Positions 1-29,644 are shown, numbered from the stretch's first letter. The stretch: 64,000 nt of DNA from Amorphochlora amoebiformis (GCA_054601695.1 BAAHQB010000125.1:124001-188000), one strand, 5' to 3'. Notes: generated by a model from the letters alone, not told the origin. Made by a program: numbers and translations.

Positions 1-16
1 AATACTGTGTACATCA

Positions 17-64
17 TATACTATGATATATATATATATATATATATAATATAATATATATCTA

Positions 65-102
<38 letters not shown>

Positions 103-118
103 TATATATAATATTATA

Positions 119-206
<88 letters not shown>

Positions 207-232
207 GTATATATATATATATATATGTGTAT
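17..232. repeat. (TA)n microsatellite cluster
   Basis: Alternating TA runs broken by a few TAAT and TGTA interruptions. There is no coding signal. The same low-complexity tract recurs across the whole window. Confidence 0.95.
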
Positions 233-240
233 TATACAGT

Positions 241-1500
241 CTGATAATATTAAATATCATGATATCGACATATAATTTATTATAGTATTATTACATGTAT
301 GGAGATATGATGAATCATATTATTAAAAATCTAGATAAATTTATACCGTCGGTAATTTTACTATAGTGAATAATTTATTATAAACTTTAGTAATTTAATT
401 TAATATTAATTAAATATATAATTTTTAATTAATATTTATTATATAAAATTTATAATACATGTACCCAAACGGTGAGTAATAATTAATAATGTCTGAGACT
501 GTCGATATGATCATGCACTGAATTTTAATATTATATTACATCTAGTACATCACTGTACATGTAATAAATTATTATACATACATGTATATTAAATTATTTA
601 ATAATTTAAGGCGAATTTTATCATTCAGGCATCGATTCTGACAGAGTTAATTTACGATTATACTACTAACTGAAATCGATCAATCAGAATCGGCGAACAT
701 CGCTACTTAACAAGGTCTTAGTATTTAGAGTATCTAGAGTATGGCTAGTCTAGTACTAGAGTAGTCTAGGTAGTAGATCTACTAAATATCTATAATATAC
801 TAGATATAGTCTAGATAGTCTACGGTCTAGCTAGATAGTAACATTTAGAACATCTAGAACCTAGAGAACCTAGGTAACTATTGCCTAGAGACTCAGTAGA
901 GAGCAAGCTAGTACTAGTACAGAGTAGTAAGCTAGTAAGTACTAGAGTAGCTAGAGTAGTAACTAGAGTAACTAGAGTAAGCTATATACTAGATATAGTA
1001 ATCTAGGTAATATATAGAGTCTAGGGAGTATAACTTCAGAACCTAGATAACTACTAGGCCTACTGTCGGTACATACTACTAGACTAGACATGTGTCGAAA
1101 TCACCTGATAATATACAATAGTATTAAGGAATCCCGGTAGTAGCTGGCATGGGATGAAAATACCTCTATTCGATTCAACCCGACATAATAACATTAAATA
1201 ATTATTTTGTGAATCCACCTAAATCCAGCTAAACAATAGATCTCAAATTCACCGAAATCCAACCGATGGACACATTTCCATTTTCCATACACCTTCGCGC
1301 GTGCACCCAATGGCACCCATGGGGTAGCCATCAAGGGATGGGGAAGTTGCCCATGGCCTCTCTGCTTTCTCGTCTCTGTCTTATCAGAGGAAAAGGAGTG
1401 GAGGGAGGGGTAGATAATGGGCTTAATTTCTCACGGGATTCATGTGTACACACGTATATCTCTGTGTGTGTGTGTGAAATAATTGTTGAATTTATTTTTA
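241..1500. other. Non-coding AT-rich spacer with a CTAG-rich block at about 715-1095
   Basis: No exon-like island with phased splice sites was found. From about 715 to 1095 the sequence is built largely from overlapping self-complementary words (CTAG, ACTAGT, TCTAGA, AGATCT) joined by AGTA and AGAGT. Similar blocks occur at 48.4-48.9 kb and 62.95-64.0 kb. Bases 1140-1500 are of mixed composition without a supportable gene. Confidence 0.7.
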
Positions 1501-1514
1501 TATATTTGTGTATT

Positions 1515-1516
1515 TT

Positions 1517-1612
<96 letters not shown>

Positions 1613-1653
1613 GTATTGCACACACATACATACATACATACACATATACGCAC

Positions 1654-1721
<68 letters not shown>

Positions 1722-1750
1722 TTGTGTGTATGTATGTGTAAGTATATATA

Positions 1751-1791
<41 letters not shown>

Positions 1792-1866
1792 TATGTACAG
1801 TTATGTGTAAAGGTACATTATACACACACTCATACATGTACATGCATATATGTAAATATATACATT

Positions 1867-1916
<50 letters not shown>

Positions 1917-1947
1917 TATATGTGTATGTATGTATGAGTGTGTATAT

Positions 1948-2000
<53 letters not shown>

Positions 2001-2070
2001 TGTATACATATGTACACTTATGTGTAAAGGTACATTATACACACACTCATACATATATATAATATATATA

Positions 2071-2129
<59 letters not shown>

Positions 2130-2158
2130 ACACACATGCTGACATATACACACACATT

Positions 2159-2237
<79 letters not shown>

Positions 2238-2242
2238 AATAT

Positions 2243-2289
<47 letters not shown>

Positions 2290-2585
2290 ATGTGTTTGTG
2301 TGCGTGTTTATGAATACACTTATGTGTATCATAGTGTGTACGTGTATTTGAAGTACATATGTAAATAATACATTTATACATGTGGATATAATGTAATATG
2401 AATTGTTGAGCAAGTAATTTAATTCCCTAAGGCTCGTAAGTTGCTATATTACATACATGTATATGTATATGTATGTATAGGTATGTACACATATTCAGAT
2501 TAATATATATATATATATATATATGATGTATATACATGTATAATAATTATATATATATATATATATATCATAAATATATATGTAT

Positions 2586-2641
<56 letters not shown>

Positions 2642-2735
2642 ATACATATTTATACATAAATATTACATATTTTATATACATGTATATACATATTTATACA
2701 TAAATATTACATATTTTATATATATATATACATCG

Positions 2736-2766
<31 letters not shown>

Positions 2767-2835
2767 TTCAAGATATATCCAGTACACATGTATATATATT
2801 TATATAAATATCTAGAATATGCATATATACATATA

Positions 2836-2870
<35 letters not shown>

Positions 2871-2922
2871 AGATATATGATACTCATACACTACATACTA
2901 GACATATATAATACATATACGT

Positions 2923-2968
<46 letters not shown>

Positions 2969-3005
2969 ATATATATATATATATATATATATACATACAT
3001 ACACA
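1515..3005. repeat. Long (TA)n cluster with CA/TG and TACA segments
   Basis: Many (TA)n arrays are separated by short phrases such as TACACACACTCATACAT, which recurs near 1822 and 2037. This suggests local duplication of (TA)n plus spacer units. Both strands give Tyr-Ile open frames that have no coding meaning. Confidence 0.95.
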
Positions 3006-3737
3006 TATCTAGTACATGGTCCTAACTACATGTACAATAAATGCTCTGAAATATTATTATCAACATTCTAGACATTATTGGTGATCTGGCGACTCACAAC
3101 AACTAATCTTCCGAAGCGCGACAGTTACTAGAATTAATCAGGTTAAAAACGATTCAACTAGCTAAACTAGCTTAGCTGTATGTACAATAGCTAGAATAGC
3201 CCAGAATCTATTGTCATCAATATTCAATTATTTGACAGATACACTGCGGTCTATCGATCATCATCTAACATAGCATATGACATATATATATAAGAATATA
3301 TATATATATATATATATATTATACAGATCATACTAGACCATGATAAGTTTACGCTGGTAATCTAGGTAATTATAACTAATACAAGTAATCATACGCTCAT
3401 CGCACACTAGCTATAGTATACGTTATTAGTAATACATTTTCTAGACATAAGATACACACATGAAATTATCATTAATAGTTAATCTGGTTAATCCGGAACG
3501 GTTACAAGCTTCCCGTACTTTTAGTTATATTGTAATTAAATACTAGTATACATCTCTCTCTATATATACTAGATATATATATTCCAGATATTCGATATTC
3601 AATGGCTAGATCTCCCCAACTAGCCACGGTCTAGACATTGTCCACAGTGTAAATTAATTGAAATCTTCTAGAAGTTATTAGTTATGCTCCTGACATTCTG
3701 CGGACTCACCTTCATGAGCCTAATCGGTATCGCTAGC
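3006..3737. other. Unique AT-rich spacer, no gene seen
   Basis: Mixed-composition DNA with one short (TA)n run near 3290-3320. No phased exons were found on either strand. It lies downstream of the minus-strand gene that ends at 3738. Confidence 0.5.
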
Positions 3738-7580
<3,843 letters not shown>

Positions 7581-7658
7581 CTAATAAAATATAATATATA
7601 TATATATATATATACTATATATATGTGTATGTATATATATGTATACATATACATATAA

Positions 7659-7722
<64 letters not shown>

Positions 7723-7850
7723 AATAGAATATATTGACAAAACCCAGGTAGTGATTGTATGTACATATTACTATACATGCTGCTATATGAATGCATAGAT
7801 GTATGTGCGATATATATATATATAAATATATATATATAAAATTATAAAAA

Positions 7851-7917
<67 letters not shown>

Positions 7918-8006
7918 TATATACATGTATGTATATCTGTGTGCATATGTGTATATGTGTATGTGTGTTACAATGTTATACATTATATATATATATATAT
8001 ATATAT

Positions 8007-8066
<60 letters not shown>

Positions 8067-8087
8067 TATGTATATATATGTACACAC

Positions 8088-8119
<32 letters not shown>

Positions 8120-8221
8120 GTATAAGTACACATATCTACACATATATACATATATATATTATTATATTATATATACATACAATATATATATATATATATG
8201 TTATATATATATCTATATATG

Positions 8222-8261
<40 letters not shown>

Positions 8262-8270
8262 TATATATAT

Positions 8271-8314
<44 letters not shown>

Positions 8315-8320
8315 TATATA
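7581..8320. repeat. (TA)n cluster with short unique spacers
   Basis: TA arrays separated by short mixed phrases (7732-7800, 7925-7980). No exon could be supported. Confidence 0.8.
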
Positions 8321-8325
8321 TAAAG

Positions 8326-8397
8326 TAACCACAGAAGTGTTGGAAATAGGAGGAAGAAGATGGATCTTCCTCATATATGTCATATACATACATACAC

Positions 8398-8439
<42 letters not shown>

Positions 8440-8468
8440 TATATATATAATATAAAAATATATGTATG

Positions 8469-8545
<77 letters not shown>

Positions 8546-8556
8546 CACACACATAT

Positions 8557-8613
<57 letters not shown>

Positions 8614-8806
8614 ATATACATACACCTATCCACACAAACATACACTATATCCAAAAAAACAATAAAAACAATAACAATACCACCAACATCAATTAATACC
8701 AACAAGCACTAATCAACCGAAATAATAAAATAAAAAAAAAAAAAGAGCGCAAAGAAACAACCACTAAAGTGTTGAAAATAGAACGAGAACAATAGATCCT
8801 CATCGT
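8326..8806. repeat. Diverged direct duplication of about 48 bp around a TA tract
   Basis: Segment 8326-8372 (AACCACAGAAGTGTTGGAAA...) is repeated in diverged form at 8758-8806 (AACCACTAAAGTGTTGAAAA...). Between them lie a (TA)n block (8397-8610) and a CA/AAT-rich stretch. Neither copy is clearly coding. Confidence 0.6.
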
Positions 8807-8879
8807 CTCCCGTTTTGAAGTTACCTAAAGGTTAACAAAACCCATAAACATAGTTCAAAATCCTTATTATTATTACCCT

Positions 8880-9090
8880 ATGGACTAGACTTAGGGTTAG
8901 GATTGGGTCATATTTAGGCATCTCTCCAAGAATGGGTTCCAAGGTGAGCTCACAACCATATCCCAAATCCTAAAATTACCAAACCCAAACCCTGACAGCT
9001 CAAGCTGCTCGAGTATCGTCTGAGGATGAATTTTACTCTAATCTTAAGCATAAGCTGAAGTACCCTAACCCTAAGCCTAGCCCGCAGTAT
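8880..9090. repeat. Scattered degenerate telomere-like units, both orientations
   Basis: CTTAGGGTTAGGATTGGG at about 8889, then CCAAACCCAAACCCTGAC at about 8977 and TACCCTAACCCTAAGCC at about 9060. The two sides have opposite orientation around a short unique segment. Confidence 0.7.
8991..9042 (-). CDS. Candidate upstream exon of the 3.7-7.6 kb minus-strand gene
   Basis: On the minus strand an AG acceptor precedes 52 open bases that read [17 protein letters not shown], followed by a GTTTGG donor. The outgoing phase (one base) matches exon 7580-7540, giving a Gly at the junction. The donor lies inside a degenerate telomere-like patch, so this is a weak call. Confidence 0.25.
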
Positions 9091-9199
9091 ATATGTGTAT
9101 ATACGTTTAGATGTGTATTTATATATTTAGAAAATGTGATGTAGGAATCTACGTACAGGATTGTATATATATATATATATATATGTGTATATATATATA

Positions 9200-9241
<42 letters not shown>

Positions 9242-9261
9242 ATATATATATATATATATAT

Positions 9262-9301
<40 letters not shown>

Positions 9302-9369
9302 CAGAATGTATACATGCTTATATACTGGTTTTAGAGGAACAGAAGAGGAACAGAAGCCAACTAGAAGAG

Positions 9370-10615
9370 GCATATTCATTACAAGCATGTATACATATGC
9401 ATATATACCGATATTATTTGAGTCATACTTATTACAAGCATGTATGCATATGCATTTATACCGTATTAGGAGAGTCAAGACCTGGAAATACTTATTACAA
9501 GGATGTACACATGCATATATACCGTTACAATTTGAGCCAAAGTCAACTAGAACAGGGATATTTATTATTAGAAGCAAGTACATACACGCCCTCTCTCTCT
9601 CTCCCTCCCCCCCCTCTCTCTCTTCCTCTCTCTTCCTCTCTCTTTCCTTCTCTCAGAGCTGTCGATGGTGTCAGTCCATCGGGATATTTATTATTAGAAG
9701 CAAGTACATATGCATATATACCGTTACTAAGACAGGGATACTCATTACAAAATGTACATATGCATTTAGAACAGGGATACTTATTACAAATATATACATA
9801 TGCATTTAAAACAGGGATACTTCTTACAAATATATGCATATGCATTTAGAACAGGGATACTCATTACAAATATATACATATGCATTTAGAACAGGGATAC
9901 TCATTACAAATATGTACATATGCATTTAGAACATGGATACTCATTGCAAATATATACACATGCATTTATAACAGGGATACTCATTACAAATATGTACATA
10001 TGCATTTAGAACATGGATACTCATTACAAATATGTACATATGCATTTAGAACATGGATACTCATTACAAATATGTACATATGCATTTAGAACATGGATAC
10101 TCGTTACAAATATGTACATATGCATTTAGAACATGGATACTCATTACAAATATGTACATATGCATTTAGAACATGGATACTCGTTACAAATATGTACATA
10201 TGCATTTAGAACAGGGATACTCATTACAAATATGTACATATGCATTTAGAACATGGATACTCATTACAAATATGTACATATGCATTTGGAACATGGATAC
10301 TCATTACAAATATGTACATATGCATTTAGAACATGGATACTCGTTACAAATATGTTCATATGCATTTAGAACATGGATACTCATTACAAATATATACATA
10401 TGCATTTAGAACATGGATACTCTTTACGAATATGTTCATATGCATTTAGAACAGGGATACTCATTACAAATATGTACATATGCATTTAGAACATGGATAC
10501 TCATTACAAATATGTACATATGCATTTAGAACATGGATACTCGTTACAAATATGTACATATGCATTTAGAACAGGGATACTCATTACAAATATATACATA
10601 TGCATTTATACCGGT
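9370..10615 (+). repeat. Minisatellite: older 50-70 bp units leading into about 22 units of 40 bp
   Basis: From about 9727 to 10610 the sequence repeats a 40-bp unit (GGATACTCATTACAAATATG plus TACATATGCATTTAGAACAT, with GG/TG, TC/TT and GTAC/GTTC variants). Upstream (9370-9726) the same core, ATTACAAG-CATGTA-CATATGCAT-ATACCG, recurs in longer, more diverged units. One of these contains a CT-rich insert (9591-9657). Since 40 is not a multiple of three, all three frames appear in turn, so the open frames here are not evidence of coding. Confidence 0.92.
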
Positions 10616-10701
10616 GTTGGAAGAGTCGAATTCAACGAGAACAGGAATACTTACTGACTCTCCTTCTTCCTCCTATATTAAATGTATTTATAAACATTAT
10701 A

Positions 10702-10744
<43 letters not shown>

Positions 10745-10834
10745 ATATATATATATATATATATGGAGAACAGGAATACTTACTGACTCTCCTTCTTCCT
10801 CCTATATTAAATGTATTTATAAACATTATAGACA

Positions 10835-10878
<44 letters not shown>

Positions 10879-10950
10879 TTATATGTATGGAGAACAGGAA
10901 TACTTACTGACTCTCCTTCTTCCTCCTACATTAAATGTATTTATAAACAT

Positions 10951-11001
<51 letters not shown>

Positions 11002-11077
11002 ATATATATATATATATATATGGAGAACAGGAATACTTACTGACTCTCCTTCTTCCTCCTATATTAAATTTATAAAC

Positions 11078-11130
<53 letters not shown>
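10616..11130 (+). repeat. Four tandem units of about 110-135 bp, each ending in a (TA)n array
   Basis: Each unit starts GAGAACAGGAATACTTACTG, runs through CTCTCCTTCTTCCTCCTA and ATGTATTTATAAACATTATA, and then a (TA)n array of variable length. Units start near 10637, 10767, 10889 and 11023. The opening AACAGGAATACTTA matches the core of the adjacent 40-bp minisatellite, so the two arrays share an origin. The last unit lacks a few bases. Confidence 0.9.
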
Positions 11131-11133
<3 letters not shown>

Positions 11134-11214
11134 TTTTAATTTATGTAAATACATTTATATGCATTCAGTACAAATTTATACATCCGTGTAGAATTAATTC
11201 ATACCAATACGCAT

Positions 11215-11270
<56 letters not shown>

Positions 11271-11297
11271 TTCTGCCCATTCGACTTATATCACATA

Positions 11298-11400
11298 TCT
11301 CTCTCTCTCTCTCTCTCTCGCTCTCTCTCTCTCGCTCTCTCCGTCAAACACTCTCATCACTCTCGTCTCTCACCCCCCCCCCCTTCTCTCTCTTCCTCTG
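11298..11400 (+). repeat. Pyrimidine (CT)n tract with a C run
   Basis: (CT)n interrupted by CG, then CACCCCCCCCCCCCTTCTCT. Similar tracts lie at 9591-9657 and 21497-21575. Confidence 0.9.
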
Positions 11401-11552
11401 TCTTTGTTGTGTATAGGTGTCTGTTGTCTATGTCTGTAACCGCGTCTGATTCGGGAGTGTAGGAGCCGTCGATGTTAGTGGACTCCTTTTTGGAGTTAAA
11501 TACATACTTTCCAGTGGAAACCTGAGGTTGTATGTTTATGTATGTATGTATG

Positions 11553-11597
<45 letters not shown>

Positions 11598-11664
11598 GAT
11601 TTTATATATACACTTAATTTATATAGTATGTTTAATTTAAATAATATGAACGTGATATGATACA

Positions 11665-12105
<441 letters not shown>

Positions 12106-12927
12106 GTACATTTATATACAAAAACACATAATTTTATATAATGTAATTGTGAATATAAAAACATGAATGTGTACCACAGTCATTTCAGAGGTTGTAGGAG
12201 AGATGCTGAACCTTTCTACTTTCCACTCCCTAAAATCAATATCATACATAGGACTAATGTTAATTCTCAGCCTAAACAACTCGAAACCCACCCGACTGAT
12301 TTTTATTTTTTTTTCATTTCTGTATTCTTCGGCTCTGAAAACACTTTTCTGCTTTCTCATACTATAATCTAGCATACGATACTTTATCTATTGCAATAAT
12401 ATCTCGATTTTCTACATTATTTCTCGAAAACCAGCCCCTCGGAGATCCGAGAGAAATTTTAATCCTGGGGCGATTTCTCCATAGAATCTTTCCGTTCGAA
12501 AGGAAAAATTTAAGACGGGTACCCAGGTAAGTAGTCTTGGAAAGAGAAGGTTTCTTGGGCCTGTACATAGGCGGAAAATAGGGCAATCAAGGCGAAGCAA
12601 GGGCCGCGCATGGTTGACGTATGCGGATGCCGAGTAATTATCTCTCGGAGACCAGTTTTTGAGATATCTAATATGCCAAGATAGAATTGGTACCCCCAAT
12701 TCTGCCTATATACTGATCCCAATATTCTAAGGTATAAAAAGTTTGGGGTATAGAATATGGTTAGATATTGACTGTGTGACAAAGGGCCCAGTCACATATA
12801 CCGGTGACAAGGGGCTGTGTCACACTAGATGCGCGTCATTGACCACTCCAAAGCATAGTCCAAGCCCCTGTATTCGCACCACCCCTGTATTATATAAGTG
12901 TCTAATTGGATCTTTTGCATATACCAG
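12106..12927. other. Spacer upstream of the proline-rich gene, with a TATA-like site at about 12731
   Basis: Mixed-composition DNA. GGTATAAAAAG at about 12730-12740 resembles a TATA box and lies 0.2 kb before the first sure exon at 12928. A tiny open segment 12163-12190 (ATG to a GTTGTA donor) has a phase that fits 12928, but the donor is weak. No other gene can be supported on either strand. Confidence 0.4.
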
Positions 12928-18680
<5,753 letters not shown>

Positions 18681-19065
18681 GTGGAAAGAAGCACCTGAAG
18701 TGGTTGTATATGACAACGCTTGCAACTTGAGCAAATTTTGCCTTTCAAGGGAATTCTATTTTTTTCCGAAATACGCGCTTCATGTGTGACAGGTCCTAGT
18801 TAATAATTGAAACCAGCCTCACCATTTTTGACCTGGGGAATTAATTACCAACAGATTCCATTGGAAAGATCACGTGAGATGTAGCGATGCATTTGACATC
18901 AATAAGTTCAAAAGAATATCTTCAAATGTTACGAACACACAACTATGCGAGCAGGCAAATCGTCGATTTGGTAACATAAGGGGACATCTTAGTTTCATGC
19001 GACGAAATAACGTTATTTCATATTCTTATTTATTTTTATTCGGTAGCAACCATGTGGCCTTTTAG
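18681..19065 (+). pseudogene. KDZ-type (Kyakuja-Dileera-Zisupton) transposase fragment, frameshifted
   Basis: Island 18681-18792 reads APEVVVYDNACNLSKFC, then FFPKYALHV and an in-frame TGA at 18787. After a 62-bp intron (18793-18854, GTCCTAG to CAACAG), 18855-19065 reads FHWKDHVRCSDAF, then NTQLCEQANRR, IRGHLSFMRR and a stop. This is the spacing of conserved blocks that I know from KDZ transposases (YDNAC, then DRFHWK with a downstream Cys, then a QxxEQxN motif). Skipping the single extra T before GACAG would restore the expected D-R before FHWK, so the copy carries a one-base frameshift or a sequence error. The family's upstream catalytic part is not seen; only TA arrays precede it. I infer a dead relic of a DNA transposon. 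No terminal repeats were found. Confidence 0.7.
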
Positions 19066-19985
19066 TCATATTTGCTACGATAATATAGTATATAAAGGAC
19101 TCGAAGCAAATTATGAAGATACATCGGATATGGAAGATCGAAATGACTTTGAGGCCATAGAGGATACAACATAGCCAGATCAAAAGGAACCAGGTGATCC
19201 GTAAATTATAATAGTGTTTATTTGTATAATTTATAACACTATTCATTTTTTAAAAATAACTTGTGTAGAAAAAAATCCAGTGACCAGCTTATATTTTTCA
19301 CTAACATATATACATATATATATATATTATATATATATATATATACAAATATATATACATATACATATATATATATATATATTAATATATACACACATAC
19401 CCACATATATATTTATATATATATATATATATATCATTTGCCTATGTACATGTTTGTACAAATATGAATAATATACATACATATATAAAGTAAATACATA
19501 ATTATACGTATGTGTGTATATGTATGCGTATTTTCATACTTATGCGTGTATGATACTTATGTGCATACGTGAATATACCGTACACATGTAAATATTTGAA
19601 CAACAACTGTTTGTACACATAAACAGTTAATACCATGGTAGTGACTCATGGCAGGCTATGCATATGGGTAGACGGCATGATGCTCCCACGATCGGTCGAG
19701 TTGCGTGATGACCCCAATATCGGTCGAGTTCTACGGCACGTATAGTTTTAGCACTTGACCATTGAAGTTTTACATCATAGCCAAGTTACCCAAGTAGTTG
19801 CTAATACGTTGTGCTATGTATAATTACATATACCGTGCTTGAATAACGTCTAGAACGTAGCTAAGCCAAAATGCCTTAAGTCTACGCCATTAGTCTCTAG
19901 AGTCTGGCTGCCCATGATTATGACATAACATGAGGTCGTATCACTGTACTAGCTAGTACTAGTATAATGACAGTGCGTGTGTGGT
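19066..19985. other. Spacer downstream of the transposase relic
   Basis: No phased exons. (TA)n lies at 19310-19435. The phrase ATCGGTCGAGTT occurs twice (about 19690 and 19719). A second AG at 19064 could extend the transposase frame for about 12 codons before a stop. Confidence 0.5.
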
Positions 19986-20112
19986 AGGATTAGGGTTAGG
20001 GTTAGTTAGGGTTAGGGTAGGGTTAGGGTTAGGGTAGGGTTAGGGTTAGGGTTAGGGCTAGTAGGGTTAGTATTATTAGGGTTAGTGTTAGGGTTAGGGT
20101 TAGGGTTAGGGT
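19986..20112 (+). repeat. Interstitial telomere-like repeat, TTAGGG orientation
   Basis: About 20 TTAGGG-type units, including shortened TAGGG and GTTAGT variants. It lies 25 bp upstream of a (TA)n array (20138-20189). Confidence 0.93.
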
Positions 20113-20133
20113 GTGTATCTATATACATAAGTA

Positions 20134-20192
<59 letters not shown>

Positions 20193-20464
20193 ATTACATA
20201 TTATCATATGTATCTACATATACGTTAAAACAAATAAAGAATACAAAACATATATCCTTCTTAGCGGTAAAAGCTCTTGGTACACTGTTACTGCACTCGG
20301 CAAGGTTGGGTTACGCGTGTAACTAAAGACTGTATAACCAATACAACGCATGTACTAGCCTATACCAGTCCACGATACCAGTCGCCGATACACTAATACT
20401 AGTAGAGGAGTATATATACTAGAGATAGCATATAGTACTAGTGACTAGCTAAGCTGCAGTTATT
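20113..20464. other. Spacer at the 3' side of the minus-strand 20.5-26.3 kb gene
   Basis: A (TA)n array followed by mixed, CTAG-containing sequence. No gene was seen. Confidence 0.5.
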
Positions 20465-26280
<5,816 letters not shown>

Positions 26281-26436
26281 CGACTTGACCAAAATTAATT
26301 TCTTCAGCCGACTTTATTTATTTTTCTGGCCCCCGAAACTTAACCTAATTCTGCACCCCTCCCGGGAGTATCGGGTCTTTCTTCTTACAGAATAAGGGCA
26401 GGATTAGGTAAACTTACTTTATCCCAATGCATCGAT
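26281..26436. promoter_or_regulatory. Possible head-to-head promoter region
   Basis: 156 bp between the ATG of the minus-strand gene (26280) and a plus-strand ATG (26437). It contains a CTTATTTATTTTTCTGG-like AT stretch and CACCCCTCCCGGGAG. Assignment as a promoter rests only on gene arrangement. Confidence 0.3.
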
Positions 26437-26693
26437 ATGTTTTCTCGGAACCCACGGAATTCACAATTATTGGGCTCCGAGGACAGCTTTGAGATGGCCG
26501 CATTAGATCGATTTGACACGTCAATCACGAGGCTTCTGGGAATTAAACACCCTGGTAAGGCCTTGGGAGTGTATATCTATCTATATAGACATAGATGAGG
26601 GAATATCCGAGACATGTTCTTGGAAATGGCGCAGGAAATCTGGTTTTTGGCCTCTACCTATCCGGTCCAGCTCTTTACAAAGGCCGAAATTAA
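26437..26693 (+). CDS. Doubtful two-exon small gene, 58 residues
   Basis: ATG at 26437 opens 118 bases (MFSRNPRNSQLLGSEDSF, then DTSITRLLGIKHP) up to a GTAAGG donor. An acceptor GGCGCAG at 26634 allows a phased second exon to TAA at 26693 (NLVFGLYLSGPALYKGR). The ITRLLGIKHP stretch resembles the start of nitronate monooxygenases, but nothing else of that enzyme follows. A second acceptor-like GGCAGGAAATCT at about 26746 looks like a copy of the first. It could be a fragment or chance. Confidence 0.25.
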
Positions 26694-27365
26694 AGAGAAT
26701 GATTAAAAAATGTCCGGGAAGATAAGAAACAAGTTGAGACTTCTGGCAGGAAATCTCTGGTCTCATTTTATGTTCATTTTATGTCCTGTTCAGTGATGTT
26801 GGCCGGGCTGAATCTTGCTTCCGGCCCCGAGCTTGCAGCTGCCGTAAGTTACGCAGATTGAAACCCTGACTTTTCGAACTATCGTTTTGCAATGTGGTAT
26901 GTAGTGAAATGCCGGCACATGTATTTACAGCTTGTGATAATATAATATACACACACACACACATGTACATGCATATAAAACAAGAAAAGCAATTTTGATG
27001 TCTGCACAGTTTAATGATCATTGATCTAAATGATTAACAAATTGGATTATCTGAGGCTAGGTCTGCTGTACATATTCTAGATATTTATACGCATTGATGT
27101 CCGAGCAGAACTTTTGACGCGGACATGTTTCAAATTTATAAACATCGTTACGATCATTGCACCACCTTAGATGATAGCGAGTTGAAGTTAATTTCCAAAA
27201 TGCTACCGTAATTACTAAGTAATTCGAGGCCCCTAAAATGCGCGGTTACTGTGCCTCGAATGTTCCGAAGATTCCTTCTATGGTCACTGAGATATTCCTG
27301 TTATTGCCGGGCAATTTCCTTCAATGGCAGGTAATTAAACTGTTTTTACGGGAGACTTAATATGG
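26694..27365. other. Unique spacer, no supported gene
   Basis: Moderate G+C, several AG/GT pairs but no frame consistency. A short CA run lies at 26948-26962. Confidence 0.45.
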
Positions 27366-27369
27366 CTGG

Positions 27370-28532
<1,163 letters not shown>

Positions 28533-28536
<4 letters not shown>

Positions 28537-28905
28537 CATAACCATAACCCTAACCCTAACCCTGTGGAGGATTCAACGGTCCCAGGACTAAGACATGCTG
28601 AATAATCTGATCTGATTCTAACCCTAACCCTAACCCTAACCCTAATCAAACCCTATCCACTAACGCCATCGCTGAGCCTAACCTTATCCCTATTGCGAAT
28701 CTAACCCTAACCCTAACCCTAATCCTAACCCTAACCATAAGCGCAACTCTACCCTCCCCCAACTCTAACCGACGCCATGACTCGATTGCTAACCCTAACC
28801 CTAACCCTAACCCTAACCCTGACCCTCACCCTAACCCTAACCCTTACCCTAACCCTAACCTTTGGCCTAAACCCAAACCCTAACCTTAAACTCAATCCCT
28901 AACCT
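28533..28905 (-). repeat. Interstitial telomere-like repeat, CCCTAA orientation
   Basis: Blocks of CCCTAA at 28547-28563, 28617-28645, 28700-28738, 28792-28862 and 28875-28890. They are split by unique inserts of 35-60 bp and by point-mutated units (CCATAA, CCTGAC). Orientation is opposite to the arrays at 4.9, 20.0 and 45.1 kb. Confidence 0.93.
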
Positions 28906-29285
28906 ATCGCTAACTCTGACACTATTATTACGAAAATATACTACATGGAATACATGTTAATACTTGTCTACAGTAGGCTGAGAGGCAAGTAACGCATTCG
29001 ATGAGGTCAAGGAAATGTTTGAATTTTATATACGCGAAGGGTGATGTATGTGAGACATATATATATGCAAGTATTGGTGATGGTGAGGATCGTGGCCGAT
29101 TCGAGTGTCATTCTTGAGTCGTATTTTACGCTATATGTGGTTCATTTCTCCCTTTCTGTTCTGTTTTTTTTTAATGATACCATGAATAATTGCATCCGGA
29201 ACCCTTAGCAGCTCTATATTCCGAGGGTTTGTTGTATACGGACCACAATTTGCCGATTCGGGCGCATGCACAGTGCACCCGCATG
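28906..29285. other. Unique spacer, no gene seen
   Basis: No phased exon and no repeat worth noting apart from a T run at 29165. Confidence 0.5.
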
Positions 29286-29286
29286 T

Positions 29287-29644
29287 AAAGGGCGCACACA
29301 CCTATAAGGCTTTACACTTATTTAAATTATTTCTAAACTCAAGTATAATAATTATTTAATATTTAATAGACACACTGTGTGACACATTAGATTGTCCGCT
29401 GCTCACCTAAACATTCACTAGAGATCTCCGATAACACTAAATGTCACTGAACATCAGTAGTCTAATTTTCACACTTATAAGACCTCGTGCCCTTGGAGCA
29501 TAAAAGCAGAATTTTACACCTATAAATCCTTTACATTTATAAAGCGCTTTCGCCCTAAAAATCCGAAAAATTATTTATGGCTATTAGGCGCTTTTCGCCC
29601 TCTATGCGCTGATCCCTTGCGTCTTATAGGTGTGTGTGCCCTTT
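29287..29644. mobile_element. MITE-like element with terminal inverted repeats of about 23 bp
   Basis: The left end AAGGGCGCACACACCTATAAGGC is matched, inverted, by the right end GCGTCTTATAGGTGTGTGTGCCCTT with three differences. The ends enclose about 360 bp without an open frame. Internal sequence has further CACCTATAAATCC and CTTATAAGACC echoes of the terminus. The target-site duplication is unclear because the flanks read GTA and TTTAG. It is a non-autonomous DNA transposon by structure; the superfamily is undecided. Confidence 0.6.

Noticed and set aside
9880-10600. Repeated frames such as YKYVHMHLE
   Set aside because: They come from the 40-bp minisatellite, whose unit is not a multiple of three. 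All frames cycle and there are no splice or start signals.
26437-26554. Nitronate monooxygenase based on ITRLLGIKHP
   Set aside because: Only about ten residues resemble the family start. The glycine-rich FMN-binding part that should follow is absent.
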